Notes: a model not told the origin generated them from the sequence alone. Counted from the first letter of the stretch, positions 31,823 through 41,912 are shown. The stretch is 64,000 nucleotides of DNA from Oscillospiraceae bacterium (GCA_017516065.1 JAFWDQ010000016.1:1-64000); one strand, 5' to 3'. Program-made: numbers and translations.

Positions 31823-32821
31823 ATGATGACGCGGCTCGATCAGGAACAGCGGGAGCGGGAGATCCTCTCGCCCTACGCCTGCCTCTCCGCCGACTCCCGG
31901 GGCAGGGAACGGCCGGAGGAGGAATGCCTTGTGCGCACCTGCTTCCAGCGGGATGTGGACCGGATCGTCCACTCCAAATCCTTCCGGCGTCTGATGCACA
32001 AAACCCAGGTATTTCTGCGCCCGGAGGGGGATCACTACCGCACCCGCATGACCCACACCCTTGAGGTCGCCCGCATTGCCCGGACCATCGCCTGCGGGCT
32101 GAATCTCAACGAGCCCCTCACGGAGGCCATCGCCCTGGGCCACGACCTGGGCCATACTCCCTTCGGCCACGCCGGAGAGCGGCTGCTGTCCTCCCTGATG
32201 CCCGACGGTTTCCGGCACTATGAACAGAGCCTCCGGATCGTGGACGTGCTGGAGAAGGACGGGGAAGGGCTCAATCTGACCTATGAGGTGCGAAACGGCA
32301 TCCTCTGCCACACCAGGGGCGAACAGGCCGTCACGCTGGAGGGCCGCATCGTCCGGCTGGCGGACCGGATCGCCTATATCAATCATGACATCGACGACGC
32401 CCTGCGGGCCGGGATCCTCACCGATGAAGATTTGCCGAAGGACGCCGCTGCCGTTCTGGGGACCCGGTACAGCGCCCGGATCAACACACTGATCTGCGAC
32501 ATTATCGAGCACAGCGCCGACGACATCTGCCAGGGCGAGGAGGTAAAAGCCGCCATGGACCGGATGCATGCGTTCCTGTTCCAGAGCGTCTACACCAACC
32601 CCGTGGCCAAGGGCGAGGAGGTCAAGGCCCAGGCGCTGCTGAAGCGTCTGTTCGAGTACTATGTGGAGCACACCGGCGAACTGCCGGACGAATTTCAGAA
32701 GATCGCCGCCCGGGAGGGCGAGAAACGGGCCGTGTGCGACTACATCGCCGGTATGACGGACAAGTTCTCCATGGACCTGTACGAGGCGCTGTTTATTCCC
32801 CTGCGCTGGGCCCAGAAGTGA
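31823..32821 (+). CDS. dgt: Deoxyguanosinetriphosphate triphosphohydrolase-like protein
   Basis: 332 aa from ATG 31823 (ribosome binding site AAAGGAGG; ATG 31826 also possible). The HD-domain metal residues are in RMTHTLEVARIAR and LGHDLGHTPFGHAGE, with the later D in RIVRLADRIAYINHD. The family hydrolyses dNTPs to nucleoside and triphosphate. This short clostridial type sits upstream of dnaG and rpoD, as in many relatives. No clear -35/-10 was picked in the 250-bp A+T-rich gap before it (31570-31822). Confidence 0.92.
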   Translation: MMTRLDQEQREREILSPYACLSADSRGRERPEEECLVRTCFQRDVDRIVHSKSFRRLMHKTQVFLRPEGDHYRTRMTHTLEVARIARTIACGLNLNEPLTEAIALGHDLGHTPFGHAGERLLSSLMPDGFRHYEQSLRIVDVLEKDGEGLNLTYEVRNGILCHTRGEQAVTLEGRIVRLADRIAYINHDIDDALRAGILTDEDLPKDAAAVLGTRYSARINTLICDIIEHSADDICQGEEVKAAMDRMHAFLFQSVYTNPVAKGEEVKAQALLKRLFEYYVEHTGELPDEFQKIAAREGEKRAVCDYIAGMTDKFSMDLYEALFIPLRWAQK

Positions 32822-32936
32822 GAAGCGGGCCCCGGCTTCGCAGACTTCGCGGCGTGCACGCCGCAAAGTAAACCATCTCAATCAAGATCCAATGAAATGG
32901 CTTTGATTTGAACTGAATTTAAGGGGGTGACGGTCC

Positions 32937-34693
32937 ATGCCATTGTTTCCCGACAGCTTTATACAGGAACTCACGGAGCGGACGGATCTGGTGGAGCTGG
33001 TATCCGGCTACGTGCCCCTGACCCTGAAATCCGGCAGCTATTGGGGCTGCTGCCCCTTCCACAGCGAGAAGACCGCCTCCTTCCACGTGCTGCCGGACCG
33101 GCAGATCTACCACTGCTTCGGCTGCAAGAAGGGCGGCGGCGCCATCAACTTCATCATGGAGATCGAGAACCTCGGCTTCCAGGACGCGGTGCGCTTCCTG
33201 GCCCAGCGGGCGGGCCTGACGGTGCCGGAGACCGGCGACGCCACGATGCAGCAGAGCCGTCAGCGGCTGCTGGAGCTCAACCGGGACGCCGCCCGCTTTT
33301 TCCACGAGACCCTGCGCGCCCCGGAGGGCGCCGCGGGAGCGGAGTATTTCCGGCGCCGGGGCCTGACCGCGGCGACCATCCGTCACTTCGGTCTCGGCGT
33401 GGCGCCGGACGCCTGGGACAGTCTGCTGAAGGCCATGACCGCAAAGGGCTACACGAAGCAGGAACTGCTGGACGCGGGCCTGGCGGTGCGCAGCAAAAAC
33501 GGCGGTCTTTACGACCGCTTCCGGAACCGGGTGATCTTTCCCATCATCGATCTGCGGGGCGGCGTCATCGCCTTCGGCGGCCGGGTGCTGGACAGCTCCC
33601 TGCCGAAGTACATCAACACCCCGGACACGCTGCTGTTCAACAAGAAGCGGAATCTGTTCGCCCTGAATTTTGCCCGGAAATCGAAGCAGGGGCGGCTGAT
33701 CCTGACGGAGGGTTACATGGATACGGTGAGCCTGCACCAGGCGGGCTTTGACTGTGCCGTGGCCATGCTGGGCACCGGCTGCACGGAGTATCACGCCCAA
33801 CTGATGGCCCGGTATACCAAGGAGGTCGTGATCTCCGGCGATACCGACGGGCCGGGGCTTGCCGCCGTGCAGCGGGCCATCGGGGTGCTGGAGAAGACAG
33901 GCCTCTCCGTCCGCGTCCTGCGGCTCCCCGAGGGCAAGGATCCGGATGAGTTCATCCGCAGCAACGGCCCCGCCGCCTTCCAGCGCCTGCTGGACCGGGC
34001 GGAGAACCACATCGAGTACCGGCTGCTGCAGATCCGGGGACGCCACGACCTGACTCTGGACGAGGACCGGGTGGCGTTCCTGCAGGAGGCGGCGGAGCTG
34101 ATCGCCTCTCTGCCCAGTCCCGTGGAGCGGGAGATCTACAGCGCCCGGGCGGCGGAGGCAGCCTCCGTCTCACCGGCGGCGGTGGAGAACGAGGTGGCCC
34201 GGACCCGAAAGCGCATGGCAAAGGCCGAGCAGCAGCGCCGGCAGCGCCGTGACCTGAATCCCGCCTCCGTTCTCCAGCCGAAGGACCGGAGCCTGCGGTA
34301 CGACAATCTCCGCTCCGCCCGGGCCGAGGAAGGAGTCCTGCGGCTGCTGGCCATGGACCCGCACCTGCTGGAGGAGGCGGCGGGACTGCGGGGCGACCAG
34401 TTCTCCTCCCCGCTGCTGGGCCGCATCTACGAGCGGATGGCGGCGGATATTCGGGCAGGTCGGCCCTTTCTGCCGGACCTGCTGGCGGAGGAGCTCTCCT
34501 CAGAGGAGATGGACCATCTGACCACGCTGCTCCAGCAGCCGGAACAGCCGGAGAACCGGTCCCAGGCGCTGGAGGACTGCATAGAGATCATCACCACGGA
34601 GGCCTGCAAGCGGGCCGCCCCGGAGGATCCGGACCTGCTGCTGCGGATGCAGCAGCGCTATAGAGAGAAAAAATCATACGGAGGGGAACGGAA

Positions 34694-34697
<4 letters not shown>
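32937..34697 (+). CDS. dnaG: DNA primase
   Basis: 586 aa. The N-terminal CHC2 zinc ribbon ([14 protein letters not shown] and YHCFGC), the polymerase core with TOPRIM motifs (LTEGYMD and ISGDTDGPG), and a C-terminal helicase-binding region with Arg/Gln-rich linker are present. Synthesises RNA primers for replication. Overlaps rpoD by 4 bp (ATGA), the macromolecular-synthesis operon arrangement. Confidence 0.97.
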
Positions 34698-36016
<1,319 letters not shown>

Positions 36017-36030
36017 TAACGCATACGAAA

Positions 36031-36066
36031 AGCGTGCCGCGAAAAAACTCCGCGGCACGCTTTTTC
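36031..36066 (+). terminator. Terminator of dgt-dnaG-rpoD
   Basis: AGCGTGCCGCG (36031-36041) and CGCGGCACGCT (36051-36061) form a perfect stem followed by TTTTT. Confidence 0.94.
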
Positions 36067-36090
36067 TATAGGGGGACACGATCTGATGCG

Positions 36091-36108
36091 AATTTTATGT
36101 AAACTAAA
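36091..36108 (+). repeat. 18-bp direct repeat with dif XerD-arm-like core (copy 1)
   Basis: AATTTTATGTAAACTAAA, identical to 36663-36680. The core TTATGTAAACT equals the XerD-binding arm of the B. subtilis dif site. No matching XerC arm is seen 6 bp upstream. It lies 9 bp beyond the stop of the ion-channel gene. Confidence 0.7.
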
Positions 36109-36116
36109 AGCGGGGC

Positions 36117-36530
36117 TTAGTGGAGCATGCGGATCCGCCGGGAGATCTCCCGCAGCTCCTCCTGGGGCAGCTCCTCCAGATGCTCCAGCTTATCCAGGAT
36201 CTCCGCCTTGGCGGCCTTGTACTGCATGGAGACCAGGTCGTTGTAGAAGGCCACGATCACGCCGGTGACCAGCGCGATGATCAGGATCGCCAGAATGGTC
36301 AGCGCCAGAGACAGGATCCGCCCGATGAGGGTCACGGCGATGATGTCGCCGAAGCCGACGGTGGAGAACACGGAATAGCAGTACCACAGCGCGTCGCGGT
36401 AGGAGCAGAAGGCCGGCTCCGCCAGCATGATAAAGAAGGCGTCCAGCAGGAAAAACACGATAAAAATAAGAATCAGCTTGTCTGCATACGTTTTCTTCAA
36501 TACGGTCCTGAACAGTCGAATTTTTTTCAT
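36117..36530 (-). CDS. Two-helix potassium-type ion channel protein
   Basis: 137 aa from ATG 36530. The frame is open to 36626, but the promoter at 36557-36586 and the KKIRLFR start favour the shorter form. TM1 (about 18-40), a pore loop with the selectivity-filter-like TVGFGDI, TM2 (about 77-103), and a C-terminal coiled segment rich in Glu/Leu. Pfam Ion_trans_2-type architecture, probably a tetrameric K+ channel. Monocistronic and flanked by the two identical 18-bp repeats. Confidence 0.88.
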   Translation of the reverse strand: MKKIRLFRTVLKKTYADKLILIFIVFFLLDAFFIMLAEPAFCSYRDALWYCYSVFSTVGFGDIIAVTLIGRILSLALTILAILIIALVTGVIVAFYNDLVSMQYKAAKAEILDKLEHLEELPQEELREISRRIRMLH

Positions 36531-36556
36531 TTTCCTCACCCGAGCACCATAGTACC

Positions 36557-36586
36557 ATAAAAATCGCGGTGCGGGTAGTGGGTCAA
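36557..36586 (-). promoter_or_regulatory. Promoter of the ion-channel gene
   Basis: Minus strand: TTGACC (36581-36586), 18-nt spacer, TTTTAT (36557-36562), about 27 bp before ATG 36530. Confidence 0.55.
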
Positions 36587-36662
36587 AAATTTTTCTTTCC
36601 CCCACAATGATCCGAGCGGTTCCCACAGGGGAGGGAGAGGCTGCAGAACGGTCCCCGCTTTA

Positions 36663-36680
36663 AATTTTATGTAAACTAAA
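36663..36680 (+). repeat. 18-bp direct repeat with dif XerD-arm-like core (copy 2)
   Basis: Identical to 36091-36108 and in the same orientation. It lies between the ion-channel promoter and the end of the P-type ATPase gene (36 bp beyond its stop). Confidence 0.7.
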
Positions 36681-36716
36681 GAGGGCGTTTTTTGCCTTTT
36701 TCCGCTCCGCATGGAC

Positions 36717-38591
36717 TCAGCCCGTTTTCCCGCGCCAGCCCAGGAGCAGCGCGGAGTTTACGATCACAAAGACGGACCCGGCGTTGTGGACCAGCGCGCC
36801 GGCCACAGGATTCAGGATCCCGACGATGGCGAGGACGATGGCGATAAAGTTCAGCGCCAGAGAGAAGACCAGATTGCACTTGATGGTTGTCATCATGCGT
36901 CTGGAGAGCCGGAGCAGGTGAGGGATCTCGCAGATGTCGTCGCCGGCCAGGACCAGATCCGCCGCCTCCACGGCGATATCGCTGCCCACGCCGCCCATGG
37001 CGATCCCCACCAGGGCCTTTTTCAGAGCCGGCGCGTCGTTGATGCCGTCGCCGATCATACAGACAGATTCCCCGGCGTCCTGACAGCCGCCGATATAGGT
37101 CAGCTTATCCTCCGGCAGACAGTCGGCGTGGACCTCCGGAATGGCCAGCTGTCCGGCCACGTAACGGGCCGCGCTGTCATGGTCGCCTGTCAGCAGCACC
37201 GGCGCGATGCCGATTTCCCCGAGTTGCCGGACCGTCCTCTCCGCCGACGGACGCAGGGTGTCGGAGAGGACCAGAAAACCCGCAGCCGTTCCGTCCACCG
37301 CCGTAAAAATGACGGTGCCGCCCCGGGCGCGGTATATCTCCGCCTCCCGTGAGATCTCCTCCGGCAGAGCGATCCCGTATGCGGAGAGCAGCTTGCCGTT
37401 CCCGGCCAGGACCTGTTTTCCCTCCACGACGGCGGCAACGCCGCGGCCTGTCAGCATCTGAAAATCCCGGGAGCAGGCCGGCGCTTCGCCGTTCCCGGCC
37501 CGGTAGCACCTGACGACGGCCCTGCCCAGAGGGTGCTCCGACCACTGCTCGGCGGCGGCGGCCAGACGATAGAGCTGTGTCTCTGAGAGGCTCCCGGAGA
37601 AGCTCCTGACGGCCGTGACCTCCGGGGTCCCGTATGTCAGCGTCCCGGTCTTGTCAAAGGTGATCTTCCGCACCTTTGAAAGCCGTTCCAGGGCGTCGCC
37701 CTCCCGGGTGAGGACCCCGTGCCGCGTGGCGTTGCCCACGGCGGCCATGATGGCGGTGGGGGTTGCCAGCACCAGCGCGCAGGGGCAGAACACAACGAGG
37801 ACGGTGACGGCCCGGATGGCCTCGTGGGAGACCAGCCAGGTCAGGCCCGCCGAGATAAGCGCGATGACGACGATCCATCTGGCCCATTTATCGGCCAGCC
37901 CCACGATTTTCGCCTTGCCTGCGTCGGCGGACTGCACCAGCCGGATCATACGCTGGATGGCGCTGTCCTTGTCCACCCTTGTTGCCTCCATATCGAAGGG
38001 GCCGAACTGATTGACCGTGCCGCTGAAGACCTCGTCGCCGGGCTCCCTGTCAACAGGCAGCGGCTCTCCCGTCACCACCGCCTGATCGATGGAGGTGACG
38101 CCGGTGCGTATCACGCCGTCCACAGGCACCGTCTCCCCGGGGAGGACCCGGATCAGGTCGCCCACCTTCACCTGTTCGGCGAACAGGACGGTCTCGCCGC
38201 CGTCGGTCACGACTCTGGCCGTCCGGGGCGTCAGACGCACCAGTCTCTCGATCCCGGCCCGGGCCCGGGCGACGGTCAGCTCCTCCAGGAGACTGCCCAG
38301 CTGCATGATGACGGCCACCTCGCCGGCGGCGAAGGTCTCGCCGATGATCACAGCGGCGATCAGCGCCAGAGACACCAGCACGTCGGCGCAGATGTCGAAT
38401 TCCGTGACCAGCCCGATAACCGCCTCCAGCAGAATGGGCACACCGCAGAGGATCACCGCTATCCACGCCGGGTCAAAGGGGAGCCGGTGGTCGCCGACCA
38501 AGCTCATCACAAGAGCGGCGGCGGAGATCACCAGCAGGACGATCGACCGCTTCGTGCCGCCCCATTCCAAAAACTGTTCCAATCGTTCCAT
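36717..38591 (-). CDS. Heavy-metal-transporting P1B-type ATPase
   Basis: 624 aa from ATG 38591 (ribosome binding site AAGGAGG; the longer open frame to 38822 runs through the csoR promoter and is not coding). No N-terminal HMA domain. Actuator loop VTGEPLPVD, metal-binding CPC in FCPCALVLATP, phosphorylation DKTGTLT, HP motif SEHPLG, and GDGINDAPAL. The last helix reads HNAGSVFVIVNS, which fits neither the Cu+ (MSxSS) nor the Zn2+ (DxG) consensus, so the metal is uncertain. Divergent from a CsoR-type repressor with two operators in the shared promoter region, so induction by Cu(I) or a related metal is likely. Confidence 0.93.
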   Translation of the reverse strand: MERLEQFLEWGGTKRSIVLLVISAAALVMSLVGDHRLPFDPAWIAVILCGVPILLEAVIGLVTEFDICADVLVSLALIAAVIIGETFAAGEVAVIMQLGSLLEELTVARARAGIERLVRLTPRTARVVTDGGETVLFAEQVKVGDLIRVLPGETVPVDGVIRTGVTSIDQAVVTGEPLPVDREPGDEVFSGTVNQFGPFDMEATRVDKDSAIQRMIRLVQSADAGKAKIVGLADKWARWIVVIALISAGLTWLVSHEAIRAVTVLVVFCPCALVLATPTAIMAAVGNATRHGVLTREGDALERLSKVRKITFDKTGTLTYGTPEVTAVRSFSGSLSETQLYRLAAAAEQWSEHPLGRAVVRCYRAGNGEAPACSRDFQMLTGRGVAAVVEGKQVLAGNGKLLSAYGIALPEEISREAEIYRARGGTVIFTAVDGTAAGFLVLSDTLRPSAERTVRQLGEIGIAPVLLTGDHDSAARYVAGQLAIPEVHADCLPEDKLTYIGGCQDAGESVCMIGDGINDAPALKKALVGIAMGGVGSDIAVEAADLVLAGDDICEIPHLLRLSRRMMTTIKCNLVFSLALNFIAIVLAIVGILNPVAGALVHNAGSVFVIVNSALLLGWRGKTG

Positions 38592-38602
38592 ATGAGCCTC
38601 CT

Positions 38603-38619
38603 TATACCGTAGGGGGTAT
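38603..38619. promoter_or_regulatory. CsoR-type operator 1
   Basis: TATACC-GTAG-GGGGTAT, a pseudo-palindrome with the central G-tract of known CsoR sites (compare the B. subtilis copZA operator, ATACCCTACGGGGGTAT). It lies near the expected transcription start of the ATPase gene. Confidence 0.8.
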
Positions 38620-38625
38620 GGGTAT

Positions 38626-38654
38626 ATTATACCTATAGGGGTATAGGTTGTCAA
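38626..38654 (-). promoter_or_regulatory. Consensus promoter of the P-type ATPase gene
   Basis: Minus strand: TTGACA (38649-38654), 17-nt spacer, TATAAT (38626-38631). This is a perfect consensus with operator 2 between its elements, suited to tight repression. Confidence 0.88.
38628..38644. promoter_or_regulatory. CsoR-type operator 2
   Basis: TATACC-TATA-GGGGTAT, same pattern and orientation as operator 1, 25 bp away (start to start). It occupies the -10/spacer region of the ATPase promoter. Confidence 0.8.
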
Positions 38655-38659
38655 GGCCC

Positions 38660-38688
38660 TTGACAAAATTTCGCTCCTGGGAGATAAT
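38660..38688 (+). promoter_or_regulatory. Promoter of csoR
   Basis: TTGACA (38660-38665), 17-nt spacer, GATAAT (38683-38688). Its -35 and that of the divergent ATPase promoter form one inverted repeat, TTGTCAAGGCCCTTGACAA (38648-38666). Confidence 0.85.
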
Positions 38689-38722
38689 ACAAACACTGTA
38701 AAAGAAACGGGAGGCGTGATCG

Positions 38723-38998
38723 ATGAGACAGTGCATGGATTCCGAAAATCTCCATCGGCGTCTGAAGAAGATCCTGGGGCAGATCCAGGCAATCGACCGT
38801 ATGCTTGACGAGGACGTCCCATGCGAGGATGTTCTCGCGCAGATCAACGCGGCAAAGTCCGCGCTTCACAGCTGCGGAAGGGTCATTCTGGAGGGTCACA
38901 TTAAGCACTGCGTCCGTGACGGCATCGAGCACGGAGACGCGGAGCAGACCATCGCCAGCTTTACGAAAGCCGTGGAGCGCTTTGCAAATTTAAACTGA
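38723..38998 (+). CDS. csoR: CsoR/RcnR-family metal-sensing repressor
   Basis: 91 aa, all-helical DUF156 fold. The metal ligands follow the Cu(I)-CsoR pattern: Cys in DVPCEDV and the H-x3-C pair in GHIKHC. The ligands would lie between subunits of the dimer, and metal binding releases DNA. It controls the divergent P1B ATPase, as shown by two TATACC-N4-GGGGTAT sites in the shared 130-bp region. Metal identity as copper is inferred from the ligand pattern only. Confidence 0.9.
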   Translation: MRQCMDSENLHRRLKKILGQIQAIDRMLDEDVPCEDVLAQINAAKSALHSCGRVILEGHIKHCVRDGIEHGDAEQTIASFTKAVERFANLN

Positions 38999-39021
38999 GC
39001 CTGTTTCTGAAATGATAAAAG

Positions 39022-39056
39022 AGGGAAGCGCCGGAGCAGTCCGGCGCTTCCCTGCG
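39022..39056 (+). terminator. Terminator of csoR
   Basis: AGGGAAGCGCCGGA and TCCGGCGCTTCCCT form a perfect 14-bp stem with loop GCAG, followed by GCGTTT. Confidence 0.85.
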
Positions 39057-39144
39057 TTTGAGCGGATCGTTTTGGGGTCGTATCTCTGCTCCGAAACGGC
39101 GGCGGGTCTTACCTGACAGGGAGTGAAACAGGACCCGCCGCATG

Positions 39145-39156
39145 TTTTATGTAAAC
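39145..39156 (+). repeat. Partial XerD-arm-like repeat (copy 3)
   Basis: TTTTATGTAAAC, the same core and orientation as copies 1 and 2 but diverging after AAAC. It lies 13 bp beyond the stop of the Cys-rich Feo-associated gene, so copies 2 and 3 flank the ATPase-csoR pair. Confidence 0.5.
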
Positions 39157-39168
39157 CCGGGCGAGGGT

Positions 39169-39354
39169 TTATTTTTCGCCTTTTTCTGCCTCACGGCAGT
39201 TCTGGCAGTGGGGGCATGCGCCGCTGCAGCTGCTGCAGCCGCTGCAGCCGACGCAGGTGCCCCGCTTGTGGCTGCGCCAGACGTACCGGACGGCCAGGAA
39301 CACCACAGCCGCCAGAACGACGATCACGAGGACGGAGCCCAGAAGAGTATTCAT
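39169..39354 (-). CDS. FeoB-associated Cys-rich membrane protein
   Basis: 61 aa: one membrane helix (about 5-24), then RSHKRGTCVGCSGCSSCSGACPHCQNC with seven cysteines. Small proteins of this type (PF12669-like) follow feoB in many Firmicutes. It may deliver or chaperone iron or assist FeoB. It is the last gene of the feo operon, 16 bp after feoB. Confidence 0.9.
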   Translation of the reverse strand: MNTLLGSVLVIVVLAAVVFLAVRYVWRSHKRGTCVGCSGCSSCSGACPHCQNCREAEKGEK

Positions 39355-39370
39355 CGTGAGGACTCCTCTC

Positions 39371-41665
39371 TCATCGTCCCGCGGCCGCCGCGGCCTGTAC
39401 GCTGGTCAGACGGCGCACGCCTGCCTCCGGACGGTAGCCCTTTCGCAGCAGCAGCCAGAGGATGCACACCACAAGGAGCCCCGCGATGACGGTCCATATG
39501 CCGAAGCCGATCTGTCCGGCCGCAAGGCTGCCCAGCTGGTACACGATCAGCGCCAGCACGTAGGCCCACAGGCACATGTAGCCGATGGCGGACCAGGTCC
39601 ACTTCGGGTTGTTCATCTCCCGCTTGATGGCGCCCATGGCCGCGAAGCAGGGGGCGCAGAGCAGGTTGAAGATCATGAAGGCGAAGGCGCCCAGAGGCGT
39701 GTAGTCCGCCGCGACCTTGTCCCAGATCTGGTCGCCGGTCTCCGCCAGCTCTTCCGCACCGTCGTCGTAGTTGTACAGGACGCCGAAGGTGCTCACGACC
39801 TCCTCCTTGGCCACAAGGCCGGTGATCGTCGCCACGGCGGGCCGCCACTTGCCGAAGCCCAGAGGCCGGAAGATGACGCTCACGCCGTTGCCGATGTCGG
39901 CGAGGATGGAGTCGTCCATGGCGGTGACTTCGCTCTCGGGGATGTTCATCCGATCGGCCACCTGGGCTATGTAGGCATCCTGCACGAGAGACTCATCCTC
40001 CCAGAGATTGTCCACCATGCCGAAGCTGCCGTTGACCACGCCGAAGCCGGACAGGAACCAGATGATGATTGCAGACAGGAGGATGACGCTGCCGGCCCGC
40101 TTGATGAAGGACCAGCCCCGCTCCCAGGTGGCCCGCAGGACGTTGCCGGCGAAGGGCACGTGATAGGCGGGTAGTTCCATGACGAAGGGGGCGGGCTCAC
40201 CGGCGAAGACCTTGAACTTCTTGAGCATGATGCCGGAGACCACGATGGAGGCGATGCCGATGAAATAGGCGGACACGGCCACCCAGGCGGACCCGCCGAA
40301 GATGGCGCCGGCGATCAGACCGATGATGGGGATCTTCGCGCCGCAGGGCATGAAGGTGGTGGTCATGAGTGTGAGCTTCCGGTCCCGGTCCTGCTCGATG
40401 GTCCGGGAGGCCATCAGACCGGGGATGCCGCAGCCGGTGGCCACCAGCATGGGGATGAAGCTCTTACCGGACAGGCCGAAGTGCCGGAAGATCCGGTCCA
40501 TGACGAAGGCCACCCGGGACATATAGCCGATATCCTCCAGGATGGACAGCAGAAGGAAGAGGACCAGCATCTGCGGCACGAAGCCCAGCACCGCGCCGAC
40601 GCCGCCCACGATGCCATCCAGGATCAGACCGTAGAGCCAGCCGCCCTCTGCCAGACCCAGGGAGCCCAGCAGGGCGCCGATCCCGTTGGGGACCCACTCG
40701 CCGAAGATCACGTCGTTGGTGAAATCCGTGGCGATGGTACCGATGGAGACGTGCCAGCCGCCCATGGCGATTGCGTAGATCACGAACATGACGACGATGA
40801 AGATGGGGAGACCCAGGATCCGGCTGGTGACGATTTTATCGATCCGGTCGGAGGCGGACAGGGCGTGCTTTTCGCCCTGCTTGCTGACGGCCCGCTCCAC
40901 CACCGCGGAGATGTACTGATAGCGCTGGTTGGTGATGATGGACTCCGCGTCGTCTTCCATCTCCGCCTCACAGTCCGCGATATGCTGTTCCAGATGGGCA
41001 GAGAGATCCGCGTCGAGAGCCAGCTCGGAGAGGACCTTCTCGTCCCGCTCAAAGATCTTCACGGCGTACCAGCGCAGATATTTTTTATCCACCCGGTCCT
41101 CGATGGACTCCTCGATGTGGGCCAGAGCGTGCTCCACGCTGCCGCTGAAGACGTGGGGATGCTCTTCGGTCCGTTTGCGGCCGGCCGCCTCGACGGCCTT
41201 TTCCGCGGCCTCCGTACAGCCCTCCCGCTTCAGGGCGCTCATCTCCACGGCTTCGCAGCCCAGGGCGCGGCCCAGAGCCGCCAGATCGATCCGGTCGCCG
41301 TTTTTACGCACCAGGTCCATCATATTGACGGCCATCACAACGGGAATGCCCAGCTCGATGAGCTGGGTGGTCAGATAGAGATTTCGCTCGATATTGGTGC
41401 CGTCCACGATATTGAGGATGACGTCGGGCTGCTCCTTCACGAGATAGTTCCGGGCCACCACTTCCTCCAGCGTATAAGGGGAGAGGGAGTAGATGCCCGG
41501 CAGATCCTCGATTCTCACGTCATCGCGGCCCCGGAGACGGCCCTCTTTCTTTTCCACGGTGACGCCGGGCCAGTTGCCCACGTACTGCCGGGAGCCGGTC
41601 AGGGCATTGAACAGCGTCGTCTTGCCGCAGTTCGGATTGCCCGCCAGCGCGATTTTGATATCCAT
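39371..41665 (-). CDS. feoB: Ferrous iron transporter FeoB
   Basis: 764 aa from ATG 41665 (the upstream in-frame TTG is too close to the ribosome binding site AAAGGGGAA). Cytoplasmic GTPase domain: G1 GNPNCGKTT, G3 DLPGIYS, G4 NMMD. Then a helical guanine-nucleotide-dissociation-inhibitor-like domain and two Gate regions with Cys in the membrane core (MASRTIEQDRDRKL, FMPCGAKIPI). Main Fe2+ importer under anaerobic conditions. Transcribed after two feoA genes, behind putative iron-responsive operators. Confidence 0.97.
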   Translation of the reverse strand: MDIKIALAGNPNCGKTTLFNALTGSRQYVGNWPGVTVEKKEGRLRGRDDVRIEDLPGIYSLSPYTLEEVVARNYLVKEQPDVILNIVDGTNIERNLYLTTQLIELGIPVVMAVNMMDLVRKNGDRIDLAALGRALGCEAVEMSALKREGCTEAAEKAVEAAGRKRTEEHPHVFSGSVEHALAHIEESIEDRVDKKYLRWYAVKIFERDEKVLSELALDADLSAHLEQHIADCEAEMEDDAESIITNQRYQYISAVVERAVSKQGEKHALSASDRIDKIVTSRILGLPIFIVVMFVIYAIAMGGWHVSIGTIATDFTNDVIFGEWVPNGIGALLGSLGLAEGGWLYGLILDGIVGGVGAVLGFVPQMLVLFLLLSILEDIGYMSRVAFVMDRIFRHFGLSGKSFIPMLVATGCGIPGLMASRTIEQDRDRKLTLMTTTFMPCGAKIPIIGLIAGAIFGGSAWVAVSAYFIGIASIVVSGIMLKKFKVFAGEPAPFVMELPAYHVPFAGNVLRATWERGWSFIKRAGSVILLSAIIIWFLSGFGVVNGSFGMVDNLWEDESLVQDAYIAQVADRMNIPESEVTAMDDSILADIGNGVSVIFRPLGFGKWRPAVATITGLVAKEEVVSTFGVLYNYDDGAEELAETGDQIWDKVAADYTPLGAFAFMIFNLLCAPCFAAMGAIKREMNNPKWTWSAIGYMCLWAYVLALIVYQLGSLAAGQIGFGIWTVIAGLLVVCILWLLLRKGYRPEAGVRRLTSVQAAAAAGR

Positions 41666-41690
41666 AAAAAACAATTCCCCTTTCTGCGGC

Positions 41691-41912
41691 TCAGTCGACC
41701 TCGATCATTTCTGCGTCGCTCTTGCGCAGGGAGAGCTCATAGCCGCGGATATTCAGTTCCATGGGATCCCCCAGAGGGGCCACCTTGCGAACCAGGATCT
41801 CGACGCCTTTGGTGATGCCCATGTCCATGATCCGCCGCTTCACCGGCCCCTCGCCGTGGAGCCGTTTCACCACAGCCGTTTCGCCGACCTTTACGTCCTT
41901 GAGCGTTTTCAT
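41691..41912 (-). CDS. feoA: FeoA-domain protein
   Basis: 73 aa SH3-like FeoA domain: GETAVVKRLHGEGPVKRRIMDMGITKGVEILVRKVAPLGDPMELNIRGYELSLRKSDA in the order typical of FeoA, with the MDMGITKG turn. Cytosolic partner of FeoB, 25 bp upstream of feoB. Second of two consecutive feoA genes. Confidence 0.95.
   Translation of the reverse strand: MKTLKDVKVGETAVVKRLHGEGPVKRRIMDMGITKGVEILVRKVAPLGDPMELNIRGYELSLRKSDAEMIEVD

Noticed and set aside
32840..32870. Palindrome GCGGCGTGCACGCCGC after dgt as terminator
   Set aside because: No T-run follows, and dgt is likely co-transcribed with dnaG-rpoD, so it was not called.
36070..36108. Complete chromosomal dif site
   Set aside because: Only the XerD arm matches. 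The 11 bp at the XerC position (ACGATCTGATG) do not fit the consensus, so it is reported only as a half-site-like repeat.
38592..38822. Upstream extension of the P-type ATPase to 701 aa
   Set aside because: It would run through the csoR promoter, the operators and the start of csoR. ATG 38591 has a strong ribosome binding site.
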